Below, piece after piece: positions 51,838 to 59,449 of a stretch of 64,000 nucleotides of DNA (position 1 is its first letter; the number at the start of each line of letters is the position of its first letter). The DNA lies in assembly GCF_000619925.1 (NCBI RefSeq), contig NZ_JHVB01000008.1:62001-126000 (forward strand). Direction: 5' to 3'. The position numbers and the translations under genes are program-made. Under the pieces are notes generated by a model. The model had not been told where the DNA came from and made no database searches. It saw only the letters and a program-made list of their open reading frames with translations. The DNA is from Treponema sp. C6A8 (lineage in GTDB: Bacteria; Spirochaetota; Spirochaetia; Treponematales; Treponemataceae).

Positions 51838-52987
51838 AAATCTCCGGCGCGATACCAAGCGATTCTACAATCTTAGGGGCGCTTTGTTCGCGGGCAGCTC
51901 CTTTCTTCACCGCCCTAATCAAAATATTCTTTGGCGTGTGCTCAATATCAATAAATTCCATAAGCTGAACACAGTATCCTTGTACCTCCAGCCACTCGCC
52001 GCGGAGTGCATCAGTCAACAAGGCAGAAAAACGTTCACGAACAAGGCCGTATTTCAGCAAAGGCGCAAAATCACTTTCTTTAAGGGCAGTCTTTTTGTCC
52101 GCAGAAAGATTCTGCAACTGGGTATTTATCTGATGCTGACAGCAGGGCACGCTTAAAATTGCTTTGGCGCCACGCTGGCAGGCGTACCCAAGGGCAAAAT
52201 CTGTTGCAGTATCGCAGGCGTGGAGAGTAATTACAATGTCCGGGGCGTTTTTACCCGAATAATCAGAAATATTTCCTGTATGGAAAATCAGATTTTCAAG
52301 TCCAAGCTTTTTTGTAATCTGATTACAGTAATCAATTACATCCTTTTTTAAGTCCAGACCTTCAATATCGCAGGGAATATGGCGAACCTGAGTCAAAAGG
52401 TAATGCACTGCAAAAGTGAGGTATGATTTTCCGCAGCCAAAATCTGCAATGCGAACTGGCGAACCGTCCTTTTTCTGAGCCATCACTTCGTCTAAAACAT
52501 CATCAACGAATTCCAGAAAGCGGTTTATCTGGCGGAACTTGTCGTATTTAGCAGCAATGACCTTTCCCTGGGCATTCATAATTCCCAAAAGTTCAAGGAA
52601 GGGAACAGGCCTGCCTTCAGGCAAAAGATAATTTTTCTTTTTTGCGCTGCCGGAATTTTCCGCACTCTTAGCAGGCGTCATTTTTATTGCAGTATTTTTT
52701 GTAAGGGTTGTAATCTTTCCTTTTTTGTTTGCAAGAATCGTAATTTCCTGAGATTCAGTTCTCTTTACACAGGATTTAAAAGTTTTTCCCGCGTGCTCAG
52801 CTATAAATTCTTCAGCTTCTGTCTCACTAAAATGTTTATGAAAAACCTGTTTTTCCGTAAAGAATTCGCAGAAATAGGTTGTTCCTTCTGCCCCCGACTG
52901 GGCAGTAATTTTTACCTTGTTGTAAGGCTTTCCTAAAGTTTCTTCTATATTTTTTGACGGTTTTGATAAAGTGGCTGATATTAGCAT
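51827..52987 (-). CDS. SAM-dependent methyltransferase (Methyltransf_32/METTL25-like)
   Basis: The 386-aa protein has a Rossmann methyltransferase core in its C-terminal half: IADFGCGKSYLTFAVHYLL (motif I), IEGLDLKKDVIDYCN, and the diagnostic TLHACDTATDFALGYAC with LSVPCCQHQ, shared with the eukaryotic METTL25/RRNAD1 group. The first about 140 residues are a separate region with no recognised domain. The target is unknown; RNA is plausible. There is no Shine-Dalgarno; a weak TAAACT lies 6 nt before the ATG, and only 34 nt separate it from the divergent parA start. Confidence 0.8.
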   Translation of the reverse strand: MLISATLSKPSKNIEETLGKPYNKVKITAQSGAEGTTYFCEFFTEKQVFHKHFSETEAEEFIAEHAGKTFKSCVKRTESQEITILANKKGKITTLTKNTAIKMTPAKSAENSGSAKKKNYLLPEGRPVPFLELLGIMNAQGKVIAAKYDKFRQINRFLEFVDDVLDEVMAQKKDGSPVRIADFGCGKSYLTFAVHYLLTQVRHIPCDIEGLDLKKDVIDYCNQITKKLGLENLIFHTGNISDYSGKNAPDIVITLHACDTATDFALGYACQRGAKAILSVPCCQHQINTQLQNLSADKKTALKESDFAPLLKYGLVRERFSALLTDALRGEWLEVQGYCVQLMEFIDIEHTPKNILIRAVKKGAAREQSAPKIVESLGIAPEIFRF

Positions 52988-53015
52988 TTCACAAGTTTAT
53001 TAAAAATGATATAAT
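52988..53015. promoter_or_regulatory. Back-to-back parA and methyltransferase promoters, leaderless geometry
   Basis: Plus strand: TTCACA (52988-52993), 16-nt spacer, TATAAT (53010-53015), 6 nt, parA ATG. Minus strand: TAAACT (52999 to 52994), 6 nt, methyltransferase ATG. There is no room for a ribosome-binding site on either side. Confidence 0.65.
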
Positions 53016-53021
53016 AATTCT

Positions 53022-53777
53022 ATGGCTAAGACTATTGTTTTTGTAAATCAGAAAGGTGGAGTTGGAAAAACAACTTCTGCCATAAACATCGGGGCTTATA
53101 TTGCTCTTGCCGGAAAAAAAGTTCTTCTTGTTGACTTTGACTCTCAGGGTAACATGTCGAGCGGTGTAGGAGTTTCTAAAGACAAACCTACAGTTTACGA
53201 ACTTCTTGCAGGTCAGGTTGAACCAGCTCAGGCTGTAAAACACACTCCTGTTGAAAATCTTGACGCAATCAGTGCTTCAATTGATTTGTCAGGTGCTGCA
53301 ATCGAGCTTGTTGATCAGGAAAACCGCGAATATTTCTTGAAAAACGCTCTTCAGAAGTTCAACCCGGATTACGATTATATTCTGATTGACTGCCCTCCTT
53401 CTCTGGGTATTTTAACTTTGAATGGTCTTGCCGCTGCTGATTCAGTTCTGGTTCCTATGCAGTGTGAATATTTTGCTTTGGAAGGTATTACACTTTTGCT
53501 CCAGACAGTAGAAAAGGTTCAGAAGGAAATCAATCCTTCGCTTACAATCGGCGGTATCTTCTTTACCATGTATGATTCACGCACTCGTCTTGCGCAGGAT
53601 GTTGTAATGCAGGTTAAGTCTTATTTTAAGGACGTTGTATTCAACACTATCATCCCTCGCAACGTTCGTCTTTCTGAAGCTCCATCTCATGGACTTCCTA
53701 TCTGTAAATACGACCCTTCTTGTGTAGGTGCCCGCAGTTACGAAAAACTTGCAGAAGAGGTGATTAAACGTGGCTAA
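53022..53777 (+). CDS. parA: Chromosome-partitioning ATPase ParA/Soj
   Basis: The 251-aa protein is a short chromosomal-type ParA. The deviant Walker A is QKGGVGKTTSAINIG (about 8-22), with VDFDSQGNMS (Walker A') and ILIDCPPSLG (Walker B). It binds DNA nonspecifically in its ATP form and moves ParB-parS complexes. It overlaps parB by 8 nt, a classical parAB operon. No dnaA, rpmH, gidA/gidB or mnmE is in the window, and no parS matching TGTTNCACGTGAAACA was found. The start is probably leaderless, with TATAAT 6 nt upstream. Confidence 0.96.
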   Translation: MAKTIVFVNQKGGVGKTTSAINIGAYIALAGKKVLLVDFDSQGNMSSGVGVSKDKPTVYELLAGQVEPAQAVKHTPVENLDAISASIDLSGAAIELVDQENREYFLKNALQKFNPDYDYILIDCPPSLGILTLNGLAAADSVLVPMQCEYFALEGITLLLQTVEKVQKEINPSLTIGGIFFTMYDSRTRLAQDVVMQVKSYFKDVVFNTIIPRNVRLSEAPSHGLPICKYDPSCVGARSYEKLAEEVIKRG

Positions 53778-54720
53778 ATCTGGTGGATTAGGAAAAGGGC
53801 TTGGTGCGCTTTTAAAAGAAACTTCATCTGCGCCTGCATCTGTAAGCGCAATCGGCGGATTAGGAGCGAAGCCTTCTACAAATAAAAATATTCCCGACTG
53901 TATTGAAGTTGATGAAAACGGTGGTCTTTGGATAGACCCTGCCCTTTTAGTTCCAAATCCTCAGCAGCCTCGTATTGAATTTAATCAGAAACAGCTTGAT
54001 GAACTTGCTGAATCTATCCGCGTAAACGGAATTCTGCAGCCAATCATTATTGAACAGGCTGGCGAAAAAGAATTTTACATTATTGCCGGTGAACGCCGAA
54101 CCCGCGCGTCACGTCTTGCAGGACTTACAAAAGTTCCTGTTCAGCTTAGAAAATTTGATGAGCAGCAGAAGCTGGAAATGGCTCTTATTGAGAACATTCA
54201 GCGAACTGACTTAAACCCGATAGAAGAAGCAATGGCTTACCGAAACCTTGTTCAAATGAGTGATTTAACTCAGGAAGAAGTTGCAAAGCGTGTAGGTAAA
54301 GCCCGCACAACAGTTGCAAACTCTATCCGCCTTTTGAACCTGCCGGAAGACATACAGAAAGCCTTAATCAGCGGTCAGATTACCAGCGGTCACGCCCGCG
54401 CTCTTTTAATGGTAAAATCTGATTCAGATATGCGCGTAATGTTCGGAAAGATTCTTGGATCAGGTCTTTCTGTTCGCGAAGCAGAAGCCATGGCAGACAA
54501 CCTGAACAACGGCGGTCGTGCAAGCGCAACTAAAAAAGTAAAGAAGGCTTCTAAGAAGGATCCTGATGTTGCATTGTTCGAACAGCAGCTTAAAAACCTT
54601 TTTGGTGTGCGCGGAATTACATTAAACGGCACAATCGACAAGGGAAGCATTGTAATTGAATACAGTTCTAAGAATGATTTTGACCGCATCTGCGATATTC
54701 TGAAGCTGGAAAGCAATTAG
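53770..54720 (+). CDS. parB: Chromosome-partitioning protein ParB/Spo0J
   Basis: The 316-aa protein starts with GTG at 53770 inside the end of parA. It has the N-terminal CTPase/ParB box: LVPNPQQPRIEF (about 56-67) and IIAGERRTRASRLAGL (about 106-121, GERRxRA). A helix-turn-helix follows (LTQEEVAKRVGKARTTVANSI, about 173-193), and a C-terminal dimer domain. A flexible basic segment (KKVKKASKKD) separates the domains. It binds parS sites and spreads on DNA with CTP. A terminator lies 160 nt downstream. Confidence 0.96.
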   Translation: MAKSGGLGKGLGALLKETSSAPASVSAIGGLGAKPSTNKNIPDCIEVDENGGLWIDPALLVPNPQQPRIEFNQKQLDELAESIRVNGILQPIIIEQAGEKEFYIIAGERRTRASRLAGLTKVPVQLRKFDEQQKLEMALIENIQRTDLNPIEEAMAYRNLVQMSDLTQEEVAKRVGKARTTVANSIRLLNLPEDIQKALISGQITSGHARALLMVKSDSDMRVMFGKILGSGLSVREAEAMADNLNNGGRASATKKVKKASKKDPDVALFEQQLKNLFGVRGITLNGTIDKGSIVIEYSSKNDFDRICDILKLESN

Positions 54721-54763
54721 AATAATACAGTGTAAAAGTTTCGTCTTCTAAAAAAAAATGCTT

Positions 54764-54928
54764 TCGCGGGGAACCATAATTTGCTCCGCCAGCTTTTCGC
54801 TCGCCGCAAGCTTCGCTTGCTCTGAAGGCTCTCTTACGCGTTGTGTGTCCCGCATCGCGAAAAAAGCTTCGCAAATCATGAACCCCCGCTACGCATTTTT
54901 TTTGCAGCGGGGGTTTCCATTTTTTTAC
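54764..54928 (+). terminator. Structured parAB 3' region with terminator
   Basis: AACCCCCGCT (54881-54890) and AGCGGGGGTT (54906-54915) form a perfect stem with T tract, the likely parAB terminator. Upstream, TTCGCG-GGGA and TCCC-GCAT-CGCGAA (about 54763-54860) close a larger fold containing GCAAGC-TTC-GCTTGC (54806-54820). The 233-nt gap holds no gene. Confidence 0.75.
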
Positions 54929-54953
54929 AAGTATTTCCTAGTTATTTTTCAAT

Positions 54954-56303
54954 CTACCTCAGCTGCAAGAAAGCCTTATAGCCTTCGTAAATCTGGCAAA
55001 GGTCTTCCTTGTGGGTGATTTCCCATGGGGCGTGCATGCTTAAAACGGCTACACCGGCATCAAGAACATTCATTCCGTATTTTGCAGCGTGGTAGGCAAT
55101 TGTTCCGCCGCCGCCCTGGTCTACTTTTCCAAGTTCAGCCATCTGGTAGCTTACATTTACAGCATCCATTGCAGCACGGATTTTTGCGATGAATTCCGGA
55201 TTTGCGTCGCTGGCACCTGATTTTCCCCGGCTGCCAGTAAATTTCTGGAAGGCAATTCCGCCGCCCAAAACGCTTGCGTTTTCCTTATCATAAAGGCCGG
55301 CGTTCATAGGATCGTAGGCGGCATTTACATCGCTGGAAAGCATATTTGAATTTGCAAGACAGCGTCGCAAAGTCAGTTCACTGTAAGATTTTTCTGTGCG
55401 GGCAACAATTTCTGAAACCATATTTTCAAAAAGATTGCTTGCCATACCAGTTGCGCCAACACTGCCGATTTCTTCCTTATCTACACAGAGGCAGCAGTTT
55501 GTGCGTTCCCCGGCTGTGCTGTCCAAAAGAGCTGCAAGAGAAGTAAAGGCGCATGAACGGTCATCCTGTCCGTAGCCAAGAACCATAGAGCGGTCAAGAC
55601 CAAGGTCACGGGCTTTTCCGGCAGGAACAATCTCAAGTTCTGCAGAATTAAAATCAGATTCTTCAATGCCGTATTTATTTTTCAAAAGTTCAAGAACAAG
55701 TTTTTTGCTCTTTTCTTTAGCATCTTTTTTTTCATCCTTGCTGGCATCTTTTTTTACCGGCACAGAAGAACCCATAATCAGGTCCAGGTCTTCGCCGGTA
55801 ATAAACTCAGAAGCCTTCTTCTGAACCTGTTCCTGGGCAAGGTGAGGAAGAATATCAGAAATACAGAAAACAGGATCAGCCTCATCCTCGCCGATTACAA
55901 CATTTACAAGAGAACCGTCTTTTTTGCAGACAAGACCGTGAATTGCAAGAGGAAGAGTTGTCCACTGGTATTTTTTAATTCCGCCGTAGTAGTGGGTGTT
56001 CAAATATGTGATGTTGTCTTTTTCGTAAAGAGGATTCTGTTTGGCATCCAGACGAGGTGAGTCGATGTGGGCGCCAAGAATATTCATTCCATTTTCAATG
56101 CTGCCGCTTCCAATTTCAAAAAGCGCCACAGCCTTGTTCATTTTTGTGATATAAACCTTATCACCCTTTTTAAGCGAGTCAAATTCTGAAATATCTTTGT
56201 AACCCTTTGCCTGAGCCAGTTTAATTATCTCTTGAACACATTCGCGCTCAGTTTTTCCGTTATCAAGAAATTTTTTGTAATCTTCAATCAGTTTTTCGTT
56301 CAT
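54954..56303 (-). CDS. M18-family aminopeptidase
   Basis: The 449-aa metalloprotease has the zinc ligands of the family: GAHIDSPRLDAK (about 77-88), GYGQDDRSCAF, CVDKEEIGSVGATGM (catalytic and zinc-binding Glu pair) and SMHAPWEITHKED at the C-terminus. M18 enzymes are large tetrahedral aminopeptidases removing acidic or other N-terminal residues; they are cytoplasmic. An unusual Lys/Asp/Glu-rich insert (DASKDEKKDAKEKSKK, about 186-201) interrupts the middle. AGAGG precedes the ATG. It is divergent from the NUDIX gene. Confidence 0.92.
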   Translation of the reverse strand: MNEKLIEDYKKFLDNGKTERECVQEIIKLAQAKGYKDISEFDSLKKGDKVYITKMNKAVALFEIGSGSIENGMNILGAHIDSPRLDAKQNPLYEKDNITYLNTHYYGGIKKYQWTTLPLAIHGLVCKKDGSLVNVVIGEDEADPVFCISDILPHLAQEQVQKKASEFITGEDLDLIMGSSVPVKKDASKDEKKDAKEKSKKLVLELLKNKYGIEESDFNSAELEIVPAGKARDLGLDRSMVLGYGQDDRSCAFTSLAALLDSTAGERTNCCLCVDKEEIGSVGATGMASNLFENMVSEIVARTEKSYSELTLRRCLANSNMLSSDVNAAYDPMNAGLYDKENASVLGGGIAFQKFTGSRGKSGASDANPEFIAKIRAAMDAVNVSYQMAELGKVDQGGGGTIAYHAAKYGMNVLDAGVAVLSMHAPWEITHKEDLCQIYEGYKAFLQLR

Positions 56304-56392
56304 TTTGTCCTCTATATATTCAGGTAATTATTTGCCAGTATGTATTATTAATATAGAAAAAATTATCTGAATGAGCAATAAAAATTTCATAT

Positions 56393-56421
56393 TTCAATAT
56401 TTTAAGTAAATCCGCTATACT
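56393..56421 (+). promoter_or_regulatory. Promoter of the NUDIX gene, leaderless geometry
   Basis: TTCAAT (56393-56398), 17-nt spacer, TATACT (56416-56421), 6 nt, ATG at 56428. No Shine-Dalgarno. Confidence 0.6.
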
Positions 56422-56427
56422 ATCCTT

Positions 56428-56973
56428 ATGCATAACGACTTCAATCTCTGCCCCATGTGCGGAAGCAAAAATATACAGAATAAAAATGACCGCAAATGGT
56501 TCTGCCCTGACTGCGGCTTTGACCTTTACTGCAATGTTGCGGCTTCCGTGGGGGTTCTGATTTTTGACGATGACAAGAACTTTCTTTTTGAGAAGCGTGC
56601 CAAAGAACCAAAAAAAGGCCTTCTTACCCAGCCCGGCGGCTTTATTGATGCAGACGAAAGTGCCGAAGAGGCTGTTGCCCGTGAATGCCGCGAGGAAATT
56701 GGCGCCCAGGTTACCGACATCCGCTATCTTGGCTCGTATCCGAATACTTATGAATATAAAAATATCACTTACAAAACCTGCGATATGTTTTTTACGGCAA
56801 AGCTTTCGGGCTGTCAGAAGCTTGCGGACTTAGCAAAGCGTCTCAACCGCCAGGAAACCGAAGTTGAAGAAGTAGTAATTCAAAAAATCACTTCTGCCAC
56901 CGACATAGACGCGCTTCCGCTGGCATTTATTTCTACCCGCAACGCGCTCAAAGACTTTTTTAAGAGAGGCTAA
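56428..56973 (+). CDS. NUDIX hydrolase with N-terminal zinc ribbon
   Basis: The 181-aa protein has a four-cysteine zinc ribbon (CPMCGSKN and CPDCGFD, about 8-34) and a complete Nudix box with the GX5EX7REUXEEXGU pattern in GGFIDADESAEEAVAREC and REEIGAQV (about 71-96). The arrangement resembles NADH pyrophosphatase-like enzymes, but it is shorter than NudC, so the substrate is a nucleoside diphosphate derivative not yet definable. It is first in a likely operon with two unknown membrane proteins (gaps of 3 and 13 nt). Leaderless start predicted. Confidence 0.87.
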   Translation: MHNDFNLCPMCGSKNIQNKNDRKWFCPDCGFDLYCNVAASVGVLIFDDDKNFLFEKRAKEPKKGLLTQPGGFIDADESAEEAVARECREEIGAQVTDIRYLGSYPNTYEYKNITYKTCDMFFTAKLSGCQKLADLAKRLNRQETEVEEVVIQKITSATDIDALPLAFISTRNALKDFFKRG

Positions 56974-56976
56974 ATT

Positions 56977-57504
56977 ATGGATATTATTTCAATCATACTG
57001 CTTGCATCTTACTGCGCAATGTTTATTCTGCTGCTCACAATTCCCCTACGCCGCCGGGCCCTTATGCTGCGAGCCGGCCGCCGCATTTTTGCAATTCCTA
57101 CAAAAAAGCGGACATTTTTTAAGGGCGCCGCAATCATCCTTTTGTGCGTTGCCCTCGTTTTTGTAATCAAGACCCGCTATTTTTCTGTTTTTGTTGATAT
57201 TGCCTTCTGCGGAACTGCAATTCTTGGCGTTGAGTTTGTTGCCCGCCTCTTTTCTGTCGCAACTCTCTGCGGTGCCTGGCAGAACGCCGTTCTTTTAGAC
57301 ACAGAAATCGTTCTTTATGATGACATCAGCGTTTTCCCGGTTCTTCAGCTGCCACCAGAAGAGCAGAAAAACTACCCTGCAAACCTGCTCGTTGCAGAAA
57401 CAAAATCACGCGGAACTGTAAATCTGATTTTTCCTTCTGCCGAAGTTTGTCAGAAAGTACTGGAAGTAATTTTTACCGAACGCCCTGAGCTCAAGCCGGA
57501 ATAA
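56977..57504 (+). CDS. Hypothetical membrane protein, 175 aa
   Basis: No family is recognised. Three hydrophobic helices are visible (about 4-23, 48-64 and 70-93), with an Arg-rich cytoplasmic loop between the first two (LRRRALMLRAGRRIF), then a soluble C-terminal domain of about 75 residues (LPPEEQKNYPANLL, then SRGTVNLIFPS). AGAGG precedes the ATG, 3 nt after the NUDIX stop. The C-terminal fold resembles small membrane-associated PH-like regions, but this is only an impression. Confidence 0.7.
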   Translation: MDIISIILLASYCAMFILLLTIPLRRRALMLRAGRRIFAIPTKKRTFFKGAAIILLCVALVFVIKTRYFSVFVDIAFCGTAILGVEFVARLFSVATLCGAWQNAVLLDTEIVLYDDISVFPVLQLPPEEQKNYPANLLVAETKSRGTVNLIFPSAEVCQKVLEVIFTERPELKPE

Positions 57505-57517
57505 GAACGAAAAAACA

Positions 57518-58468
57518 ATGATTAATAATAACAGCAAGGCTCCTGAATTTACCAAAAAGCAAAAACTATTGATCATTCCTCTTGTCATTTATGTAATCGG
57601 AATGATTACTTATTTGTGCTATGACGCAGAACATACAGAAAGTTTGAATGCAAGAAGAGTTCATGCCTTAATTGCGGCCGCGCCTTTTATTATTTATACG
57701 ATTGCTACTTTTATTATTGAGATTATAGTTCCAGACAGACAACTTATTGTCACAAACACTCAGAAAAAATTCTGGTATCTTACAAATTACGATTATAAAG
57801 TCGGACAGATAATACACAGAAAAGAAAGAAATCTGACAGAAATCTATTTTGATAATGACGAGTTACTTCAGTTTTGTGTGATTTATTTCTACAAGCCTAA
57901 ACTCAGAATCGTTTATTTTAGCGACAAGCCTTCAGAAGATGGCAGCCGCGAGTGGGAAAATGTATTCTGGCTTGAACTCTTCCTTACCGGCAATTATAAA
58001 AGCGGCTCAGTAATTTCTGATGAAGATGAAAAAAACAGTATCTGTGCTGTAATAGAAGAAATAAAAAAGAATAAAGAAAGAGTTTCTCAGGTTATCGACT
58101 GGCTTTACAATCCAAAATCGGGAAATACAGATGAAGTTTATAAACTCATTGCCCAAAAAGAACTTCCGGACTCACCAGTTTCTGAAATCATGGAAGAAGG
58201 CTTTTTTAATGAGATTATCAATTATCCTCTGATGAAATCATCCTCTCTTGAAGAACAGCAGGAATTCCTTTTACGATTATTGCAATTATTACCTGCAGAA
58301 GTGATTATTTCCTTTTTGCTAAAACTTGACAGTCTTATTAAGTCTTGCGATTCTGATATAGAAAAATCAAACTTAGAAAAGTTCCTTTACCCCGCAAATG
58401 CCGCCTTTACCCTTTCTACCGGCAAAAAGATAGAAGATTACATCGATTTTTCCGCCCTGGAAGATTAA
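57518..58468 (+). CDS. Hypothetical membrane-anchored protein, 316 aa
   Basis: No known domain is recognised. Two hydrophobic helices lie at about 16-36 and 48-70, followed by a cytoplasmic region of about 245 residues that is charged and helical toward the end (SSLEEQQEFLLRLLQLLPAE). No Shine-Dalgarno is seen before the ATG, which is 13 nt after the previous gene, so translation may be coupled. It is the last gene of the NUDIX operon and shares with its neighbour a two-helix-plus-soluble layout, which may point to a common membrane function. Confidence 0.68.
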   Translation: MINNNSKAPEFTKKQKLLIIPLVIYVIGMITYLCYDAEHTESLNARRVHALIAAAPFIIYTIATFIIEIIVPDRQLIVTNTQKKFWYLTNYDYKVGQIIHRKERNLTEIYFDNDELLQFCVIYFYKPKLRIVYFSDKPSEDGSREWENVFWLELFLTGNYKSGSVISDEDEKNSICAVIEEIKKNKERVSQVIDWLYNPKSGNTDEVYKLIAQKELPDSPVSEIMEEGFFNEIINYPLMKSSSLEEQQEFLLRLLQLLPAEVIISFLLKLDSLIKSCDSDIEKSNLEKFLYPANAAFTLSTGKKIEDYIDFSALED

Positions 58469-58507
58469 TTTTCTCCCACAAATTTTAAATAAATCCCCTA
58501 TTCGCTC

Positions 58508-58536
58508 TAGACAAGGAAATCAAAAATTGATATAGT
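58508..58536 (+). promoter_or_regulatory. Promoter of tRNA-Cys
   Basis: TAGACA (58508-58513), 17-nt spacer, TATAGT (58531-58536), 14 nt before the mature tRNA. Confidence 0.65.
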
Positions 58537-58550
58537 AACAACACAGTTTT

Positions 58551-58622
58551 GGTGTGGTACCCAAGCGGTAAGGGATCGGTCTGCAAAACCGTCATTGGTT
58601 GGTTCGACTCCAATCCACACCT
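58551..58622 (+). tRNA. tRNA-Cys (anticodon GCA)
   Basis: Acceptor GGTGTGG pairs with CCACACC. The anticodon loop CTGCAAA has GCA at 58583-58585, the T loop is TTCGACT, and the discriminator is U as expected for tRNA-Cys. The outer anticodon-stem pair (27-43) is a mismatch. CCA is not encoded. A terminator follows 8 nt downstream. Confidence 0.93.
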
Positions 58623-58630
58623 GAGAAGCC

Positions 58631-58663
58631 AAAAAAGGACAGTCCAGTGGACTGTCCTTTTTT
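58631..58663 (+). terminator. Terminator of tRNA-Cys
   Basis: A near-perfect palindrome with arms AAAAAAGGACAGTCCA and TGGACTGTCCTTTTTT; usable in both directions. Confidence 0.88.
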
Positions 58664-58667
58664 GCTC

Positions 58668-58736
58668 TGATAAAATAGCGAGAAATAAAATATTTTTGTT
58701 CAAAAAATATTTTATTTCTTTCTCTATTGATAAAAT
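58668..58736. repeat. 17-bp AT-rich inverted repeat flanked by 9-bp direct repeats
   Basis: AGAAATAAAATATTTTT (58681-58697) and its complement (58703-58719) enclose GTTCA. TGATAAAAT occurs on both sides, at 58668-58676 and 58728-58736. The arrangement recalls a tiny insertion with target duplication. This is the first part of a 390-nt gene-free stretch (58623-59012). Confidence 0.6.
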
Positions 58737-58839
58737 TTTGGACGAGTAGATTTTCATTTACAATTGATAGAATATATTTTTATTTTGGTAAATACTTACA
58801 ATTGTTAACAGAGTTTTTACCTTGTAAAAAAAATACAAG

Positions 58840-58974
58840 TTTAACCCCGCGTGAGCGATAGTAGCGACCCGAAGGGGCACGCCATAAAAATCGTCTCTTC
58901 CACCACGCAGAGGCAAAGCCCCGTGGTGATTATATATATCAAGCCGGTAACTTTACGTTGCCGGCTTTCTTTTT
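58840..58974 (+). ncRNA. Candidate structured small RNA ending in a terminator
   Basis: In the gene-free stretch after tRNA-Cys, GCGTG/CACGC (58849-58853, 58878-58882) closes a small CCC-GAA-GGG hairpin, then CACCACG/CGTGGTG (58901-58907, 58922-58928), and finally an 11-bp stem AAGCCGGTAAC/GTTGCCGGCTT (58941-58967) with TCTTTTT. The consecutive helices and the terminator with no ORF suggest a small RNA, but no convincing promoter was found and no known RNA family was recognised. Confidence 0.4.
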
Positions 58975-58977
58975 GCC

Positions 58978-59006
58978 TTTACAAGTTTTGCGCTATTACA
59001 TACAAT
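58978..59006 (+). promoter_or_regulatory. Promoter of the LapA-like gene, leaderless geometry
   Basis: TTTACA (58978-58983), 17-nt spacer, TACAAT (59001-59006), 6 nt, ATG at 59013. It starts right after the terminator of the preceding structured segment. Confidence 0.75.
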
Positions 59007-59012
59007 AATAAT

Positions 59013-59420
59013 ATGGTAGTTAGCTTGATTTTAATTCTCGCGCTGGTTGTTTTTCTGGCGGTTTTTATTGGACATAATATTTCAAATGTGTGTACTTTCT
59101 GGTTTTTCAAAACCTACACAGATTTACCTGTAACAATTCTTGTTTTCATTGCCTTCGCTTCGGGAATAGTACTTTCCCTTTTATGCGTGCTTTTTTACCG
59201 TCTGAGAAAATCGGATGAAGAAAAGGAAGTTCAGGCCGCAAAATCAAGAGTTCAGAAAGCAGAAGAAAAAGAGCGCAGACTTCAGGAAAAGAACGATAAA
59301 AAAGAAGCAAAAATTGCAGCAAAAGAGGCAAAGGCTTCTAAATCTAAAAAGGCAAAACCTGAGGACGCAAACAAAACTCTGGAAATGTCTGCTGCCGATT
59401 TACAGAACATGTCAAAATAA
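59013..59420 (+). CDS. LapA/DUF1049-like small membrane protein with charged coiled tail
   Basis: The start is set at 59013 (135 aa). A longer open frame begins at 58851 but runs through the hairpin region and the promoter. Two transmembrane helices (about 3-22 and 38-64) form the LapA-like hairpin (ILILALVVFLAVFIGHN, then VTILVFIAFASGIVLSLLCVLF). The rest is a Lys/Glu/Ala-rich coiled coil. LapA proteins act with LapB in LPS assembly control in E. coli; in an organism that may lack LPS the role is unclear. It is followed 29 nt later by the SPOR protein gene. Confidence 0.75.
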   Translation: MVVSLILILALVVFLAVFIGHNISNVCTFWFFKTYTDLPVTILVFIAFASGIVLSLLCVLFYRLRKSDEEKEVQAAKSRVQKAEEKERRLQEKNDKKEAKIAAKEAKASKSKKAKPEDANKTLEMSAADLQNMSK

Positions 59421-59449
59421 GCGACTGACAGGATTTTTGAGGGGAAAAT

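Noticed and set aside
53022-54720. Replication origin next to parAB
   Set aside because: No dnaA gene, DnaA-box cluster or AT-rich unwinding element was recognised near parAB in this window.
58851-59012. N-terminal extension of the LapA-like protein
   Set aside because: The extension overlaps hairpins, a terminator and a good promoter; the hydrophobic start at 59013 fits the family.
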